Of a DNA stretch of 64,000 nucleotides, positions 1 through 11,294 are shown piece after piece. The notes under the pieces were generated by a model. It saw only the letters and a list, made by a program, of their open reading frames with translations, was not told the DNA's origin and made no database searches. The position numbers and the translations under genes are program-made. Every line of letters starts with the position of its first letter. Within the stretch, counting starts at the first letter, position 1. Source of the stretch: Nipponacmea schrenckii (taxonomy: Eukaryota; Mollusca; Gastropoda; Lottiidae); contig CM060199.1 of assembly GCA_030562195.1 (NCBI GenBank), positions 21,534,338-21,598,337 of the forward strand. The letters are read 5' to 3'.

Positions 1-87
1 GTATAAACAAAAGTAAAAGCCATGTTCATAACACTGGGATTGGTAGTTTTCATAAATGATTTTCTCTTGTTTTGCTTACATCTATAG

Positions 88-1194
88 GTATCATACAACT
101 TTAAGTTGAGAATTCAGAATGACCAGATTTTGAACTCTCATTGTGAGTGTCCAGCTGGTAAAGGACCTCATGGCACTTGTAAGCATATAGCATGTGTGCT
201 TTTAATGTTAGAGAATTTGCACAAAACTGGTGAAGTTAAGGTCAATAAGTCATGTACAGAAAATCCCCAGTCATTTCATAAACCAAGAAAAACCCATCAT
301 GGTAATATGTTGAAAAGTTTGATTTTGATTTACGAAATTGATGTTATTTTGTTATATGTTTCATTATAGAGGCATGCTACTTATTATCTTGCTTGATAAC
401 ATCTTTCGAATTATTAATGTTAACACCTTTCTTAGAATGCAATATGTTTAGCTTCTAAAAATACTGTGAAAACAATGACAGTACTCAATAAGAACTTAAA
501 TACGATGATATCTGAAAAACTGGATACCGCCCTTCACTCTCTACAATATTATTTTGTAAGAATGATATATTATAGACTTCAATTAATTTAACTGATTTTG
601 TACAGTTTTTAGCATTATAGCAACCCATTATGGGATAACTTTTGGCCATAAGGTAGCATGCCTAACATTATTTGTTATTCTATGACTGGTCATATATGTC
701 AACAGGTGATGAGTTGTAATTATTTTGATTAATTTTTGATCCTTTGTTTGGTTTAAAGTTTTTGTTTGTTTCAGCAAATTACACTGGACCTGATATTACT
801 TGTAATTTTTCTTTCCATTAAATTATCATTATATACCAAACAAAACTGCTTTATCTTTACCTATATTTATTTTTGATACTCTACAATTTTACATAATTCA
901 ACTCATGCCCTTGTCATTATAAGATTCTGATGTTTCTTATATTTTAACATACATGTTATGAAACTATATTATAGGCTCACCTGTAAAATCTCAACATCTT
1001 AATGTAAAAAATGCCAAGAGGAAAGTATCCCTAGAAGATCCTAGACCATTAAAGTTTAGATGCAGAGAAGGTTATAATGACCACGTGAGAAATCTGGTTC
1101 TCAACTATTGCTCCATCTATTCAAGAGACATTACATTTAGATTTTTATATGAGAAGGCTGATATTCAGGCTGCTGTAAAGGATCACGATTACTT
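88..1194 (+). pseudogene. SWIM-YqaJ accessory gene of THAP/DDE transposon, copy A, 5' part
   Basis: Two exons of a spliced gene are visible: 88-301 (acceptor AG at 86-87, donor GT at 302) and 975-1194 (acceptor ATTATAG). The first encodes a SWIM-type zinc finger, with the pattern CECPAG...CKHIAC, expected to bind nucleic acid or protein. The second encodes a linker that in copy B leads into the YqaJ nuclease. Exon 975-1194 is cut at 1194 by a MITE-like insertion beginning CCCAGCTAAC. The rest of this exon reappears at 7715, so copy A continues at 7715-8553. The part upstream of the SWIM exon lies outside the window. Base 1 corresponds to base 3107 of copy B and the two are nearly identical. 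Gene structure is read from the sequence; the transposon role is inferred from the family. Confidence 0.7.
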
Positions 1195-2065
1195 CCCAGC
1201 TAACAAGAAACGTTTTCGAAACATTTTATTTTGGCTTTTTTTCTGCTTTTTTTTAACATTTAACAAATAACGTTTTTGAAATGTTTTGAACATGTTTAAA
1301 ATATATGTTTATGTTACGCTGCAATAAAATCAATTATTGTAACATTATATTCATGTTTTAAAGACGTTTTCAAATACGTTTTCCTTGGTCCGTTTTCTGT
1401 TGTTAAATTGAAATGTTGTGAAAACAACTAAAACACGTTTAAAACAAATGTTTTCTTACTCATTTGTAAAACAGTTTAAACAAACGTAATAAGAACATAA
1501 CGAAACATTATTTTAAACATGTTGAAGTGGAATATTTATAAAAATGCTTTGAGAATGTTTTTAAATGGATTTTAAAAAATGATCTTAAACAGGTTTCAGT
1601 AAAAGCGATCTCTAACTTTATCAATAATGTTTTTAAAACGTTTTTAAAATGTTTTATAAATGAGGTTAATGTGAATTATTGCAACAAAAAATCAAAATGT
1701 TAAGAAAATGACTTTGAAACATCTCATTGGTGAAAGATTTTATCACATTTGTAAAACATTTTACATAAACGTGAAATGAACATAACGAAACATTATTTTA
1801 AACATGTTGAAGTGGAATATTCATAAAAATGCTTTGAGAATGTTTTTAAATGGATTTTAACAAATGATCTTAAACAAGTTTCAGTAAAAGCGATCTCTAA
1901 CTTTATCAATAATGTTTTTAAAACGTTTTTAAAATGTTTTATAAATGAGGTTAATGTGAATTATTGCAACAAAAAAAACAAAATGTTAAGAAAATGTCTT
2001 TGAAACATCTCATTGGTGAAAGATTTTGTCACATTTGTAAAACAGTTTACATAAACGTGAAATGA
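1195..2065. mobile_element. MITE-like element, left part
   Basis: Begins CCCAGCTAACAA at 1195, inside an exon. The matching inverted end TTGTTAGCTGGG closes at 7714. The interrupted exon resumes at 7715 with only TT duplicated, so the target duplication looks like 2 bp (TT). The body is AT-rich and full of AACGTTTT/AAAATGTTTT words, with no coding sequence. The inner boundary near 2065 is where the recognisable repeat stops and is approximate. The superfamily is not assigned. The separation of the two ends by a whole second transposon copy is odd. Confidence 0.55.
1461..2065. repeat. 285-bp direct repeat, about 2.1 units
   Basis: A unit starting CATTTGTAAAACA begins near 1461 and 1747, and a third, partial one near 2032. 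Within the units, GAACATAACGAAACATT occurs at 1493 and 1778, an offset of 285. The two full units are nearly identical apart from small changes, so the duplication is recent. It is internal to the MITE-like element. Confidence 0.75.
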
Positions 2066-2430
2066 TTTTCAAATGTATTTCAATTGTCATAGAATGCCTG
2101 TGGGTCCATTGAAATGTAAGTTTTGGAACTTGTGCAATAAAAGTAAATACACTTCCCTCCTAGAAATCCAATAAATAATGATATCCATTTTGGACTGAAA
2201 ATTCCCCTCTGTAAAATCAAATTATTATTTTTCTAATGGTTGGCATTTTCATTAACCCAAAGACAATATAAGACTCTCAACACTATTTTGAGGTCAATAT
2301 TTTAAAATGATTGCCAAAATGTGATTTAGAATTCAATGTGGCCAGAGAGTAGGCCTATTATATGATCAGATCTATTTTTTCTTTCTTTGAATTATTAGAT
2401 CTACTTCAATTATTAAAATTTTTTTTTAAG

Positions 2431-5140
2431 TTTGGAGGCATACGACAGAAATGATAATTTTGAAAATGAAGTTGTTTTACCTGAACCTGTGTCATTTCCA
2501 CCTTGGCCTCAGGAGGGGTTGTTTAAGCAGGTAACCCCCTTACACAGGAATATTTGTAAGAGTGTCACTTGTAGTGTGATTGATGGTTATTTCAGGTAAG
2601 AACAATTTTATCAGCTTTTGGAAAGGCAAGTTGTTAATTTAAACTTTTAATGTTTATTTTTATTTTATCTTTGACCAATGAATAGTTTAAACTGAATTTT
2701 TTAATTTTAAGAGTTTTAGACCCTTTATACATGCATAGCCTAACATTTACAACACCCAGTTTTAAAATATTTGACATTTGACTTATCGGTTTCAAAGCAG
2801 CTTCTTAGATTATTGAAGGAAACAATGTATTTAATTATTGAGGTTTTATTTATTATGACATTGTGAATTTCAGGTTTCGATTGGCTTCTGATAAGTTTGA
2901 AAATTCTGATGTTAAAGCTTTAGAGAAGGGTAAACTACTATTAGAAAGCAATCATATTGATGCCTGCAGTTTTTATGTTGTTGATGAAAATGTTTATTTG
3001 ACTGGAATAGTTAAAGCTGCAATGAAAAAAAGAGTAAGTTATCGCTTGTCCTTTAAAATAATGTTAGTAAGAGTGAATTCAGATGTGCATTTTACATTAT
3101 TTTGCAGTATAAACAAAAGTAAAAGCCATGTTCATAACACTGGGATTGGTAGTTTTCATAAATGATTTTCTCTTGTTTTGCTTACATCTATAGGTATCAT
3201 ACAACTTTAAGTTGAGAATTCAGAATGACCAGATTTTGAACTCTCATTGTGAGTGTCCAGCTGGTAAAGGACCTCATGGCACTTGTAAGCATATAGCATG
3301 TGTGCTTTTAATGTTAGAGAATTTGCACAAAACTGGTGAAGTTAAGGTCAATAAGTCATGTACAGAAAATCCCCAGTCATTTCATAAACCAAGAAAAACC
3401 CACCATGGTAATATGTTGAAAAGTTTGATTTTGATTTACGAAATTGATGTTATTTTGTTATATGTTTCATTATAGAGGCATGCTACTTATTATCTTGCTT
3501 GATAACATCTTTCGAATTTTTAAATGTTAACACCTTTCTTAGAATGCAATATGTTTAGCTTCTAAAAATACTGTGAAAACCATGACAGTACTCAATAAGA
3601 ACTTAAATACGATGATATCTGAAAAACTGGATACCGCCCTTCACTCTCTACAATATTATTTTGTAAGAATGATATATTATAGACTTCAATTAATTTAACT
3701 GATTTTGTACAGTTTTTGGGCATTATAGCAACCCATTATGGGATAACTTTTGGCCATAAGGTAGCATGCCTAACATTATTTGTTATTCTATGACTGGTCA
3801 TATATGTCAACAGGTGATGAGTTGTAATTATTTTGATTAATTTTTGATCCTTTGTTTGGTTTAAAGTTTTTGTTTGTTTCAGCAAATTACACTGGACCTG
3901 ATATTACTTGTAATTTTTCTTTCCATTAAATTATCATTATATACCAAACAAAACTGCTTTATCTTTACCTATATTTATTTTTGATACTCTACAATTTTAC
4001 ATAATTCAACTCATGCCCTTGTCATTATAAGATTCTGATGTTTCTTAATTTTAACATACATGTTATGAAACTATATTATGGGGCTCACCTGTAAAATCTC
4101 AACATCTTAATGTAAAAAATGCCAAGAGGAAAGTATCCCTAGAAGATCCTAGACCATTAAAGTTTAGATGCAGAGAAGGTTATAATGACCACGTGAGAAA
4201 TCTGGTTCTCAACTATTGCTCCATCTATTCAAGAGACATTACATTTAGATTTTTATATGAGAAGGCTGATATTCAGGCTGCTGTAAAGGATCACGATTAC
4301 TTACTGCTTCCTTTTACAGAATACTGGATTGATGCAAGTGTCATGGTATGTATAATGTTTTTGATTGAATTGAAAATCATATTGTTGTATGAATTTCTTA
4401 TATTGTGGAAATGATATTGCTTGTTGGGTAAAATTTAAATACATGACTTCCTGATCAAGTGAATGCCAAGTACTAAAAATGCTGTTATATTTTTCAGGTT
4501 ACTGAAAGTGAGGCCATGAAAATTCAACAAGATACTAAACAGCAAAGTATGTCCAAACAATGGTTTCAACAACGGGAATATAGGCTTACAGCATCTAGGT
4601 TTGGTGAAATCTGTAAAATGACAGATAGAAGAAACAAAGAGAAATTGTGCAACTCTTTATCAACTAAAGGAGTCTACTCAAAATCTGTTGTACATGGTCT
4701 TACGCATGAGACCACTGCTTTGCAAGTATTTCAGTCAAAATTTGGCTTTGTTGTGAAAAAGGAAGGATTGTTTGTTTCTCCTGATTATCCATTTCTTGGT
4801 GCAACACCAGATGGAGTAATTGACCACAATACCATGGTGGAGGTTAAGTGCCCTTACCAAGGTCGCAATGGACTGATTAAACCTGGCACCTTTTTTTAAA
4901 ATTTTTCAATTACGAAGATGGCAATATCTGTTTAAAAACAACCAGTAATTATTATTATCAAATTCAAGGTCAACTTCTTGTTTGTAAGAAATATCATTGT
5001 TACTTTATTTATATACATTTAAAGATTTATTTGTACAGAAAATTGAAATTGACAGAGATTTTTGTACGTCAAGTCTGTTGCCAAAGTTGGAACTGTTTTG
5101 GAAGAAATACATGAGACCACACATCGCATGTCATTTGTGA
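2431..5140 (+). pseudogene. SWIM zinc-finger / YqaJ-type nuclease gene, copy B
   Basis: Five exons with consensus splice sites can be read: 2431-2595, 2874-3033, 3194-3407, about 4078-4345 and 4498-5140. The order is an N-terminal region of unknown function, a SWIM finger (CECPAGKGPHGTCKH), a linker, then a YqaJ/lambda-exonuclease-like PD-(D/E)XK domain. The nuclease shows WFQQREYRLTASRFGEI, GATPDGVID and the catalytic-type VEVKCPY. Such a nuclease gene is known beside the transposase in ISL2EU/IS4EU-type (PHIS) DNA transposons. Two defects are visible: an extra T in the run near 4893-4897 shifts frame right after GTFF, and the acceptor before the fourth exon reads TTATGGGG instead of TTATAG. 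The gene converges on the transposase at 6092. Upstream exons before 2431 were not found. Confidence 0.7.
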
Positions 5141-6091
5141 ACATATGGTTCAAGGCGAGAAGTCTAAATGTTTGCTGGAATCTTTGATATATTAAATGTA
5201 TTTTACATTGCTTGTATAGGTGAACAAATTGGTAAATGTGGTTAATAATATAGGGATTAGGGTGTGTAAATTGCACTGCAACTTTAGGAAAAACACAGTT
5301 TAAATTCTAAAAATATTGTAAGGTGTGAAATAAGTATTTAATAACAGGTTAGGATCTTTTTCTTTTGATGTTCGTCGTTTTCTGAAAAATACTTTAAGGG
5401 ATTACTTCACATAGGGAATAAACTAAATTAATTCATATGGATAACAATTAATGACCAAAATATCATTTAAGTTTTTGTTTCTAGTATATGCTATATCTAA
5501 GTTGTTTGTGAAAACTGTAGGGTATATTTCTTCTAGTTTTTTGTAGCTCATGTATCCAAAAGTTATCACGCAAGAGTCAAATATTTTTGGTGTTGATGTC
5601 AGGTTCCTAGTTTACTTTTTCAATTGGCATGATTTTTAAAAAATGAATTGACAAGCTACTGTTTTATCTTGTTTGTTTATATCAGATGGCTGCTAAATCT
5701 TTATTTTTAAGAATTCATGGTTTCTCCTGCATATAGTTTGAAGGTTAACTTGATGAGATTTAAATTTATTTGTATCATCTGTAATAATGTATTTGATGTC
5801 ATATCTTGCAGACAATCATATATTGAAAAAAAAAGTGTTTGAAAAGTAAATCTCTTTAAGAATTTATTTTGCCGAAGTGTACACAATATACCTAGGCATA
5901 TCTCGTTGGAAAATCAATATGCTTCGAGAGTTATTTATTTGTGAGGGTACTAAGAAACTAAAATTCAGTTTTAGTGAAAGATATACACATTCACTAGTCT
6001 TTAATACATTTTTACACCAATTATTATAGTGGAATATTATCTATGGAATATAAAAGTATATAAAATCCTACAACAAAATGTATAAAGAATT
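5141..6091. other. AT-rich spacer between convergent transposon genes, copy B
   Basis: No convincing coding sequence. It holds the presumed 3' regions of the YqaJ gene (+) and the transposase gene (-). It is nearly identical to 8554-9500 in copy A, differing by single-base indels. Confidence 0.6.
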
Positions 6092-7150
6092 TTACTTGCT
6101 GACAATTGAACGACGGAAATTTGCTAACATGAAACATATGAACACTATGCGAGATCCAATTAATACTTTAGAGGTAGATAATTCATGTTTTAATATTTTA
6201 TAAGATTTAGCTAGTCCAATCACACGTTCTACATGTACCCTATCATGAACAACAGCTTCTGGCTCAAGTTGACTCTTCCCTTTCAACATAGTTGGTGTGT
6301 TAACAAAAACATTATTATTTGCAAATAAGTCTTGGACCATAATACCTCTGTCAGACATGATACTGTCCTTAGAAACAAATTTACCAGGAACACATAAATC
6401 TGAACGTTCTATAACTTGTCGATCGCTTGTAGATCCTGCATACGAATCACTGACATATGACACAAAACCACGAGGAGTGGTTTTAAGAGTATTATGACTT
6501 TTGTAATTAGAGTACGTGACACTTTGGTCAGATACATCTGTGGGTTTTTCAATAGAAATCTCTGTGGCATCAAGAATCACTCTGGTTGATGGAAAAATTC
6601 TCCTTGAATGAAGCAGGCATTGTATCTTTAACAACTTTTTTTAGAAGGCCATATATTAATCTCTTGCAGTTGAAAGTACATAAAGTTTACCCAGGTTTGA
6701 ATAAGTCTGCACACTGTTGTTTTACTTATTTTAAAAGGAATTGAAAGCTCAACATTCTCCTTATCTTGTCTTAATTTAATTAATGTTAGTTGATTAATTG
6801 GGGATAAAAGTGAACATTTGTAATTTAAATCATAAGCTGCAGGACCTAATATATTGAAGAAAAGCAGGAAATGTTCATAATCATCAAATCCAGTATAGTA
6901 CTGCAGTCCCTCCGGATTATGTTCAAAACTTTCAACAGAAAAAGTGGCACCCAAATGGATGTCATCATATCACACTGGGTTTCAACATCAATGAAATTAT
7001 CTATCTCTTCTGTGCCAGAGTCGTGTGAATCTACCTCCAATACCTCAATCTCAGATACTAATTCATGATTAGCAATGTCAACAGGACTAGGAGAACCAAA
7101 CTCTTTTGTAGTCTTCAACAATTCTCGATCATTCAGGCGTTGTTCTCTTG
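6092..7150 (-). pseudogene. THAP/DDE transposase, copy B, truncated and frameshifted
   Basis: On the minus strand this carries the helix-turn-helix segment (LSPINQLTLIKLRQDKENVE..) and the DDE_Tnp_4-like catalytic domain. Visible motifs include FVSYVSDSYAGSTSDRQVIE, SDRGIMVQDLF and VHVERVIGLAKSY, the last giving the likely third acidic residue. Damage is extensive. The same A-run frameshift as in copy A lies near 6628-6640. Another frameshift lies near 6950, an 18-bp deletion removes residues just before VHVERV, and the N-terminal THAP region is absent because homology stops at about 7150. Copy A at 9501-11177 shows the fuller form. It is not expected to make an active enzyme. Confidence 0.75.
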
Positions 7151-7600
7151 TTATAAAACATTTTACAAATATATTCCCTAAAACATTTTTATAACATTCC
7201 ACAAAATGATTCACAAAGGTGATTATGTATGGTTCTAGAAATGTTATAAAACATTTTACAAATATATTCCCTAAAACATTTTTATAACATTCCACAAAAT
7301 GATTCACGATGGTTATTTTGTATGGTTCTAGAAATGTTATAAAACATATTACAAATATATTCCTTAAAACATTTTTATAACATTCCACAAAATGATTCAC
7401 AAAGGTTATTTTGTATGGTTCTAGAAATGTTATAAAACATTTTACAAATATATTCCCTTAAAACATTTTTATAACATTCCACAAAATGATTCACGATGGT
7501 TATTTTGTATGGTTCTAGAAATGTTATAAAACGTTTTACAAATATATTCCCTAAAACATTTTATAACATTTATTGTCAGACATGTTTATAAAATGTTTTA
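7151..7600. repeat. 93-bp minisatellite, about 4.7 units
   Basis: TTATAAAACATTTTACAAAT starts near 7151, 7244, 7337 (variant), 7430 and 7524, a period of 93-94 bp. Because 93 is a multiple of three, the minus strand stays open through three units. It gives a repeated 31-residue peptide (NHFVECYKNVLGNIFVKCF..) that runs in frame into the transposase fragment. It lies inside the right part of the MITE-like element. Confidence 0.9.
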
Positions 7601-7714
7601 AAATGTATCTAAAACCATACAAAATCACGCCATAAAAACCTTTTCGCACAACGTTATCGATGCTTAATTGGAAACATTTTTATGATGTTTTTAAATGTTT
7701 TTTTGTTAGCTGGG
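7151..7714. mobile_element. MITE-like element, right part
   Basis: Contains the 93-bp minisatellite, then a short unique stretch, and ends TTGTTAGCTGGG at 7714. This is the reverse complement of the element's start at 1195. After 7714 the interrupted exon of copy A resumes. Together with 1195-2065 it makes one element whose two ends are about 6.5 kb apart. Confidence 0.55.
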
Positions 7715-8553
7715 TTACTGCTTCCTTTTACAGAATACTGGATTGATGCAAGTGTCATGGTATGTATAATGTTTTTGATTGAATTGAAAATCATATTGTT
7801 GTATGAATTTCTTATATTGTGGAAATGATATTGCTTGTTGGGTAAAATTTAAATACATGACTTCCTGATCAAGTGAATGCCAAGTACTAAAAATGCTGTT
7901 ATATTTTTCAGGTTACTGAAAGTGAGGCCATGAAAATTCAACAAGATACTAAACAGCAAAGTATGTCCAAACAATGGTTTCAACAACGGGAATATAGGCT
8001 TACAGCATCTAGGTTTGGTGAAATCTGTAAAATGACAGATAGAAGAAACAAAGAGAAATTGTGCAACTCTTTATCAACTAAAGGAGTCTACTCAAAATCT
8101 GTTGTACATGGTCTTACGCATGAGACCACTGCTTTGCAAGTATTTCAGTCAAAATTTGGCTTTGTTGTGAAAAAGGAAGGATTGTTTGTTTCTCCTGATT
8201 ATCCATTTCTTGGTGCAACACCAGATGGAGTAATTGACCACAATACCATGGTGGAGGTTAAGTGCCCTTACCAAGGTCGCAATGGACTGATTAAACCTGG
8301 CACCTTTTTTAAATTTCTCAATTACGAAGATGGCAATATCTGTTTAAAAACAACCAGTAATTATTATTATCAAATTCAAGGTCAACTTCTTGTTTGTAAG
8401 AAATATCATTGTTACTTTATTGTATATACATTTAAAGATTTATTTGTACAGAAAATTGAAATTGACAGAGATTTTTGTATGTCAAGTCTGTTGCCAAAGT
8501 TGGAACTGTTTTGGAAGAAATACATGAGACCACACATCGCATGTCATTTGTGA
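7715..8553 (+). CDS. SWIM-YqaJ gene copy A, 3' exons (YqaJ nuclease)
   Basis: 7715-7759 is the end of the MITE-interrupted exon with donor ATG/GTATGT. After an intron ending TTTTTCAG, the last exon 7912-8553 encodes the YqaJ-type nuclease without a break. It carries WFQQREYRLTASRFGEI, GATPDGVID, VEVKCPY and then YYYQIQGQLLV, the Q-x-Q-rich strand usual after the catalytic lysine in this family. It ends KKYMRPHIACHL. Reading from 7930 gives 207 residues. It is the intact version of 4498-5140. The family acts as a dsDNA exonuclease/recombinase; a role in transposon integration or excision is inference. The upstream exons at 88-1194 are separated from it by the MITE and copy B, so the gene as a whole is probably dead. 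Confidence 0.75.
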
Positions 8554-9500
8554 ACATATGGTTCAAGGCGAGAAGTCTAAATGTTTGCTGGAATCTTTGA
8601 TATATTAAATGTATTTTATGCTTGTATAGGTGAACAAATTGGTAAATGTGGTTAATAATATAGGGATTAGGGTGTGTAAATTGCACTGCAACTTTAGGAA
8701 AGCACAGTTTAAATTCTAAAAATATTGTAAGGTGTGAAATAAGTATTTAATAACAGGTTAGGATCTTTTTCTTTTGATGTTCGTCGTTTTCTGAAAAATA
8801 CTTTAAGGGATTACTTCACATAGGGAATAAACTAAATTAATTCATATGGATAATCAATTAATGACCAAAATATCATTTAAGTTTTTGTTTCTAGTATATG
8901 CTATATCTAAGTTGTTTGTGAAAACTGTAGGGTATATTTCTTCTAGTTTTTTGTAGCTCATGTATCCAAAAGTTATCACGCAAGAGTCAAATATTTTTGG
9001 TGTTGATGTCAGGTTCCTAGTTTACTTTTTCAATTGGCATGATTTTTAAAAAATGAATTGACAAGCTACTGTTTTATCTTGTTTGTTTATATCAGATGGC
9101 TGCTAAATCTTTATTTTTAAGAATTCATGGTTTCTCCTGCATATAGTTTGAAGGTTAACTTGATGAGATTTAAATTTATTTGTATCATCTGTAATAATGT
9201 ATTTGATGTCATATCTTGCAGACAATCATATATTGAAAAAATAGTGTTTGAAAAGTAAATCTCTTTAAGAATTTATTTTGCCGAAGTGTACACAATATAC
9301 CTAGGCATATCTCGTTGGAAAATCAATATGCTTCGAGAGTTATTTATTTGTGAGGGTACTAAGAAACTAAAATTCAGTTTTAGTGAAAGATATACACATT
9401 CACTAGTCTTTAATACATTTTTACACCAATTATTATAGTGGAATATTATCTATGGAATATAAAAGTATATAAAATCCTACAACAAAATGTATAAAGAATT
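8554..9500. other. AT-rich spacer between convergent transposon genes, copy A
   Basis: No coding signal on either strand. It is collinear and nearly identical with 5141-6091. Presumed 3' untranslated regions of the YqaJ gene and the transposase. Confidence 0.6.
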
Positions 9501-11177
9501 TTACTTGCTGACAATTAAACGACGGAAATTTGCTAACATGAAACATATGAACACTATGCGAGATCCAATTAATACTTTAGAGGTAGATAATTCATGTTTT
9601 AATATTTTATAAGATTTAGCTAGTCCAATCACACGTTCTACATGTACCCTAGAGGAAGCCACTCTCCTATCATGAACAACAGCTTCTGGCTCAAGTTGAC
9701 TCTTCCCTTTCAACATAGTTGGTGTGTTAACAAAAACATTATTATTTGCAAATAAGTCTTGGACCATAATACCTCTGTCAGACATGATACTGTCCTTAGA
9801 AACAAATTTACCAGGAACACATAAATCTGAACGTTCTATAACTTGTCGATCGCTTGTAGATCCTGCATACGAATCACTGACATATGACACAAAACCACGA
9901 GGAGTGGTTTTAAGAGTATTATGACTTTTGTAATTAGAGTACGTGACACTTTGGTCAGATACATCTGTGGGTTTTTCAATAGAAATCTCTGTGGCATCAA
10001 GAATCACTCTGGTTGATGGAAACTTCTCCTTGAATGAAGCAGGCATTGTATCTTTAACAACTTTTTTTAGAAGGCCATATATTAATCTCTTGCAGTTGAA
10101 AGTACATAAAGTTTACCCAGGTTTGAATAAGTCTGCACACTGTTGTTTTACTTATTTTAAAAGGAATTGAAAGCTCAACATTCTCCTTATCTTGTCTTAA
10201 TTTAATTAATGTTAGTTGATTAATTGGGGATAAAAGTGAACATTTGTAATTTAAATCATAAGCTGCAGGACCTAATATATTGAAGAAAAGCAGGAAATGT
10301 TCATAATCATCAAATCCAGTATAGTACTGCAATCCCTCCGGATTATGTTCAAAACTTTCAACAGAAAAAGTGGCACAACTGGATGTCATCATATCACACT
10401 GGGTTTCAACATCAATGAAATTATCTATCTCTTCTGTGCCAGAGTCGTGTGAATCTACCTCCAATACCTCAATCTCAGATACTAATTCATGATTAGCAAT
10501 GTCAACAGGACTAGGAGAACCAAACTCTTTTGTAGTCTTCAACAATTCTCGATCATTCAGGCGTTGTTCTCTTGTTGAAGGAATACTATTAGTTGGTGGA
10601 TTAAAGTTGAAAATTGTTGGTACAACACCTTCTTTCAATTTTTTACGTTCACCTAGAATGAGAGTACAGAAACTGCAATTAGTATTATCATTAGTAGTAA
10701 TATAATTATTAACTACTAGGCCTAAATTGATTTAAAACATGACCAAGATTGCTTACAATCTTCAACTTCATACGAAGCAGAAGTAAAACAAATATACTAG
10801 TTACTACGGGTATCTATGCTGCAAAACCTATAGGCCTAATAGGCCTACAAAGTCTTTTTACTACAGATGCCGACCTAGTGTGGAATTGAATCCTTTGTTT
10901 GCTATGATTATGGGCCGGGGGAGGGGGTCCAGGGTTTTTTTGGAAGGGTCAAATGTAATACAATCGGCAGTAACTCACCAAGTAAACCAGTCGGGAGATA
11001 ATCGGCTTCTGTAAAATGTGAAGAACACACCACATCATAAAGTTTTGGTTTCCATAACTTACGATCAATTCCTACCCTCTTTATCGCTACTCGCCATTTG
11101 AGTTTGAGTCCAGGATCGCGGGGGAACTGGTGACCGCCGAAATTTCGACATCCAGGTACACTACAGTATTGGGGCAT
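9501..11177 (-). pseudogene. THAP-HTH-DDE transposase, copy A (spliced)
   Basis: Exon 1 (11177 down to about 10978) encodes a THAP zinc finger: CSVPGC, a conserved WRVAIKR, then VCSSHF. A donor GGTGAGT follows at 10972-10979. Exon 2 resumes after a CTCATTCTAG acceptor near 10652 and supplies GVVPTIF, the AVPTIF-like end of the THAP fold, so the intron splits the domain. Next come a helix-turn-helix (INQLTLIKLRQDKENVE) and, from 10046, a DDE_Tnp_4 catalytic domain with STRVILDATEI, SDRGIMVQDLF and HVERVIGLAK. One defect is seen: a run of seven A (minus strand, near 10054-10062) shifts frame between INIWPSKK and the catalytic domain. The same extra base is in copy B. The architecture fits ISL2EU/PIF-Harbinger-like (PHIS) transposases. 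It would bind terminal repeats and catalyse cut-and-paste transposition. Confidence 0.75.
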
Positions 11178-11294
11178 GATAAATAAGTGATTAGAAAGAT
11201 CGCTGTCAGTGTTCGAGATGGGTCTTCTGCTGTGTTTACGTTTTGCGCACTACTACCGGTAGAACAGTGGCGCCAGCTGGGGAGATAACTCTAG

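Larger units (their letters stand above)
1..11285. mobile_element. THAP/DDE (ISL2EU-like) DNA transposon, copy A with nested copy B
   Basis: Copy A is 1-1194 plus 7715 to about 11285. Copy B is roughly 2066-7150. Both hold convergent SWIM-YqaJ and THAP-DDE genes, the two-gene plan reported for ISL2EU-type elements. The left terminus is outside the window. The right terminus lies between the THAP start (11177) and the LINE B coding sequence (11295) but no terminal repeat could be identified. Copy B lacks the THAP end and is bounded by MITE sequence on both sides. Either it sits inside the MITE or the assembly has interleaved two alleles. Confidence 0.55.

Noticed and set aside
6092..6634. Copy B transposase as an active gene
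   Set aside because: Frameshifts, an 18-bp deletion and loss of the THAP region.
7151..7600. CRISPR-like array
   Set aside because: Units are contiguous 93-bp tandem repeats with no variable spacers, in an animal genome.
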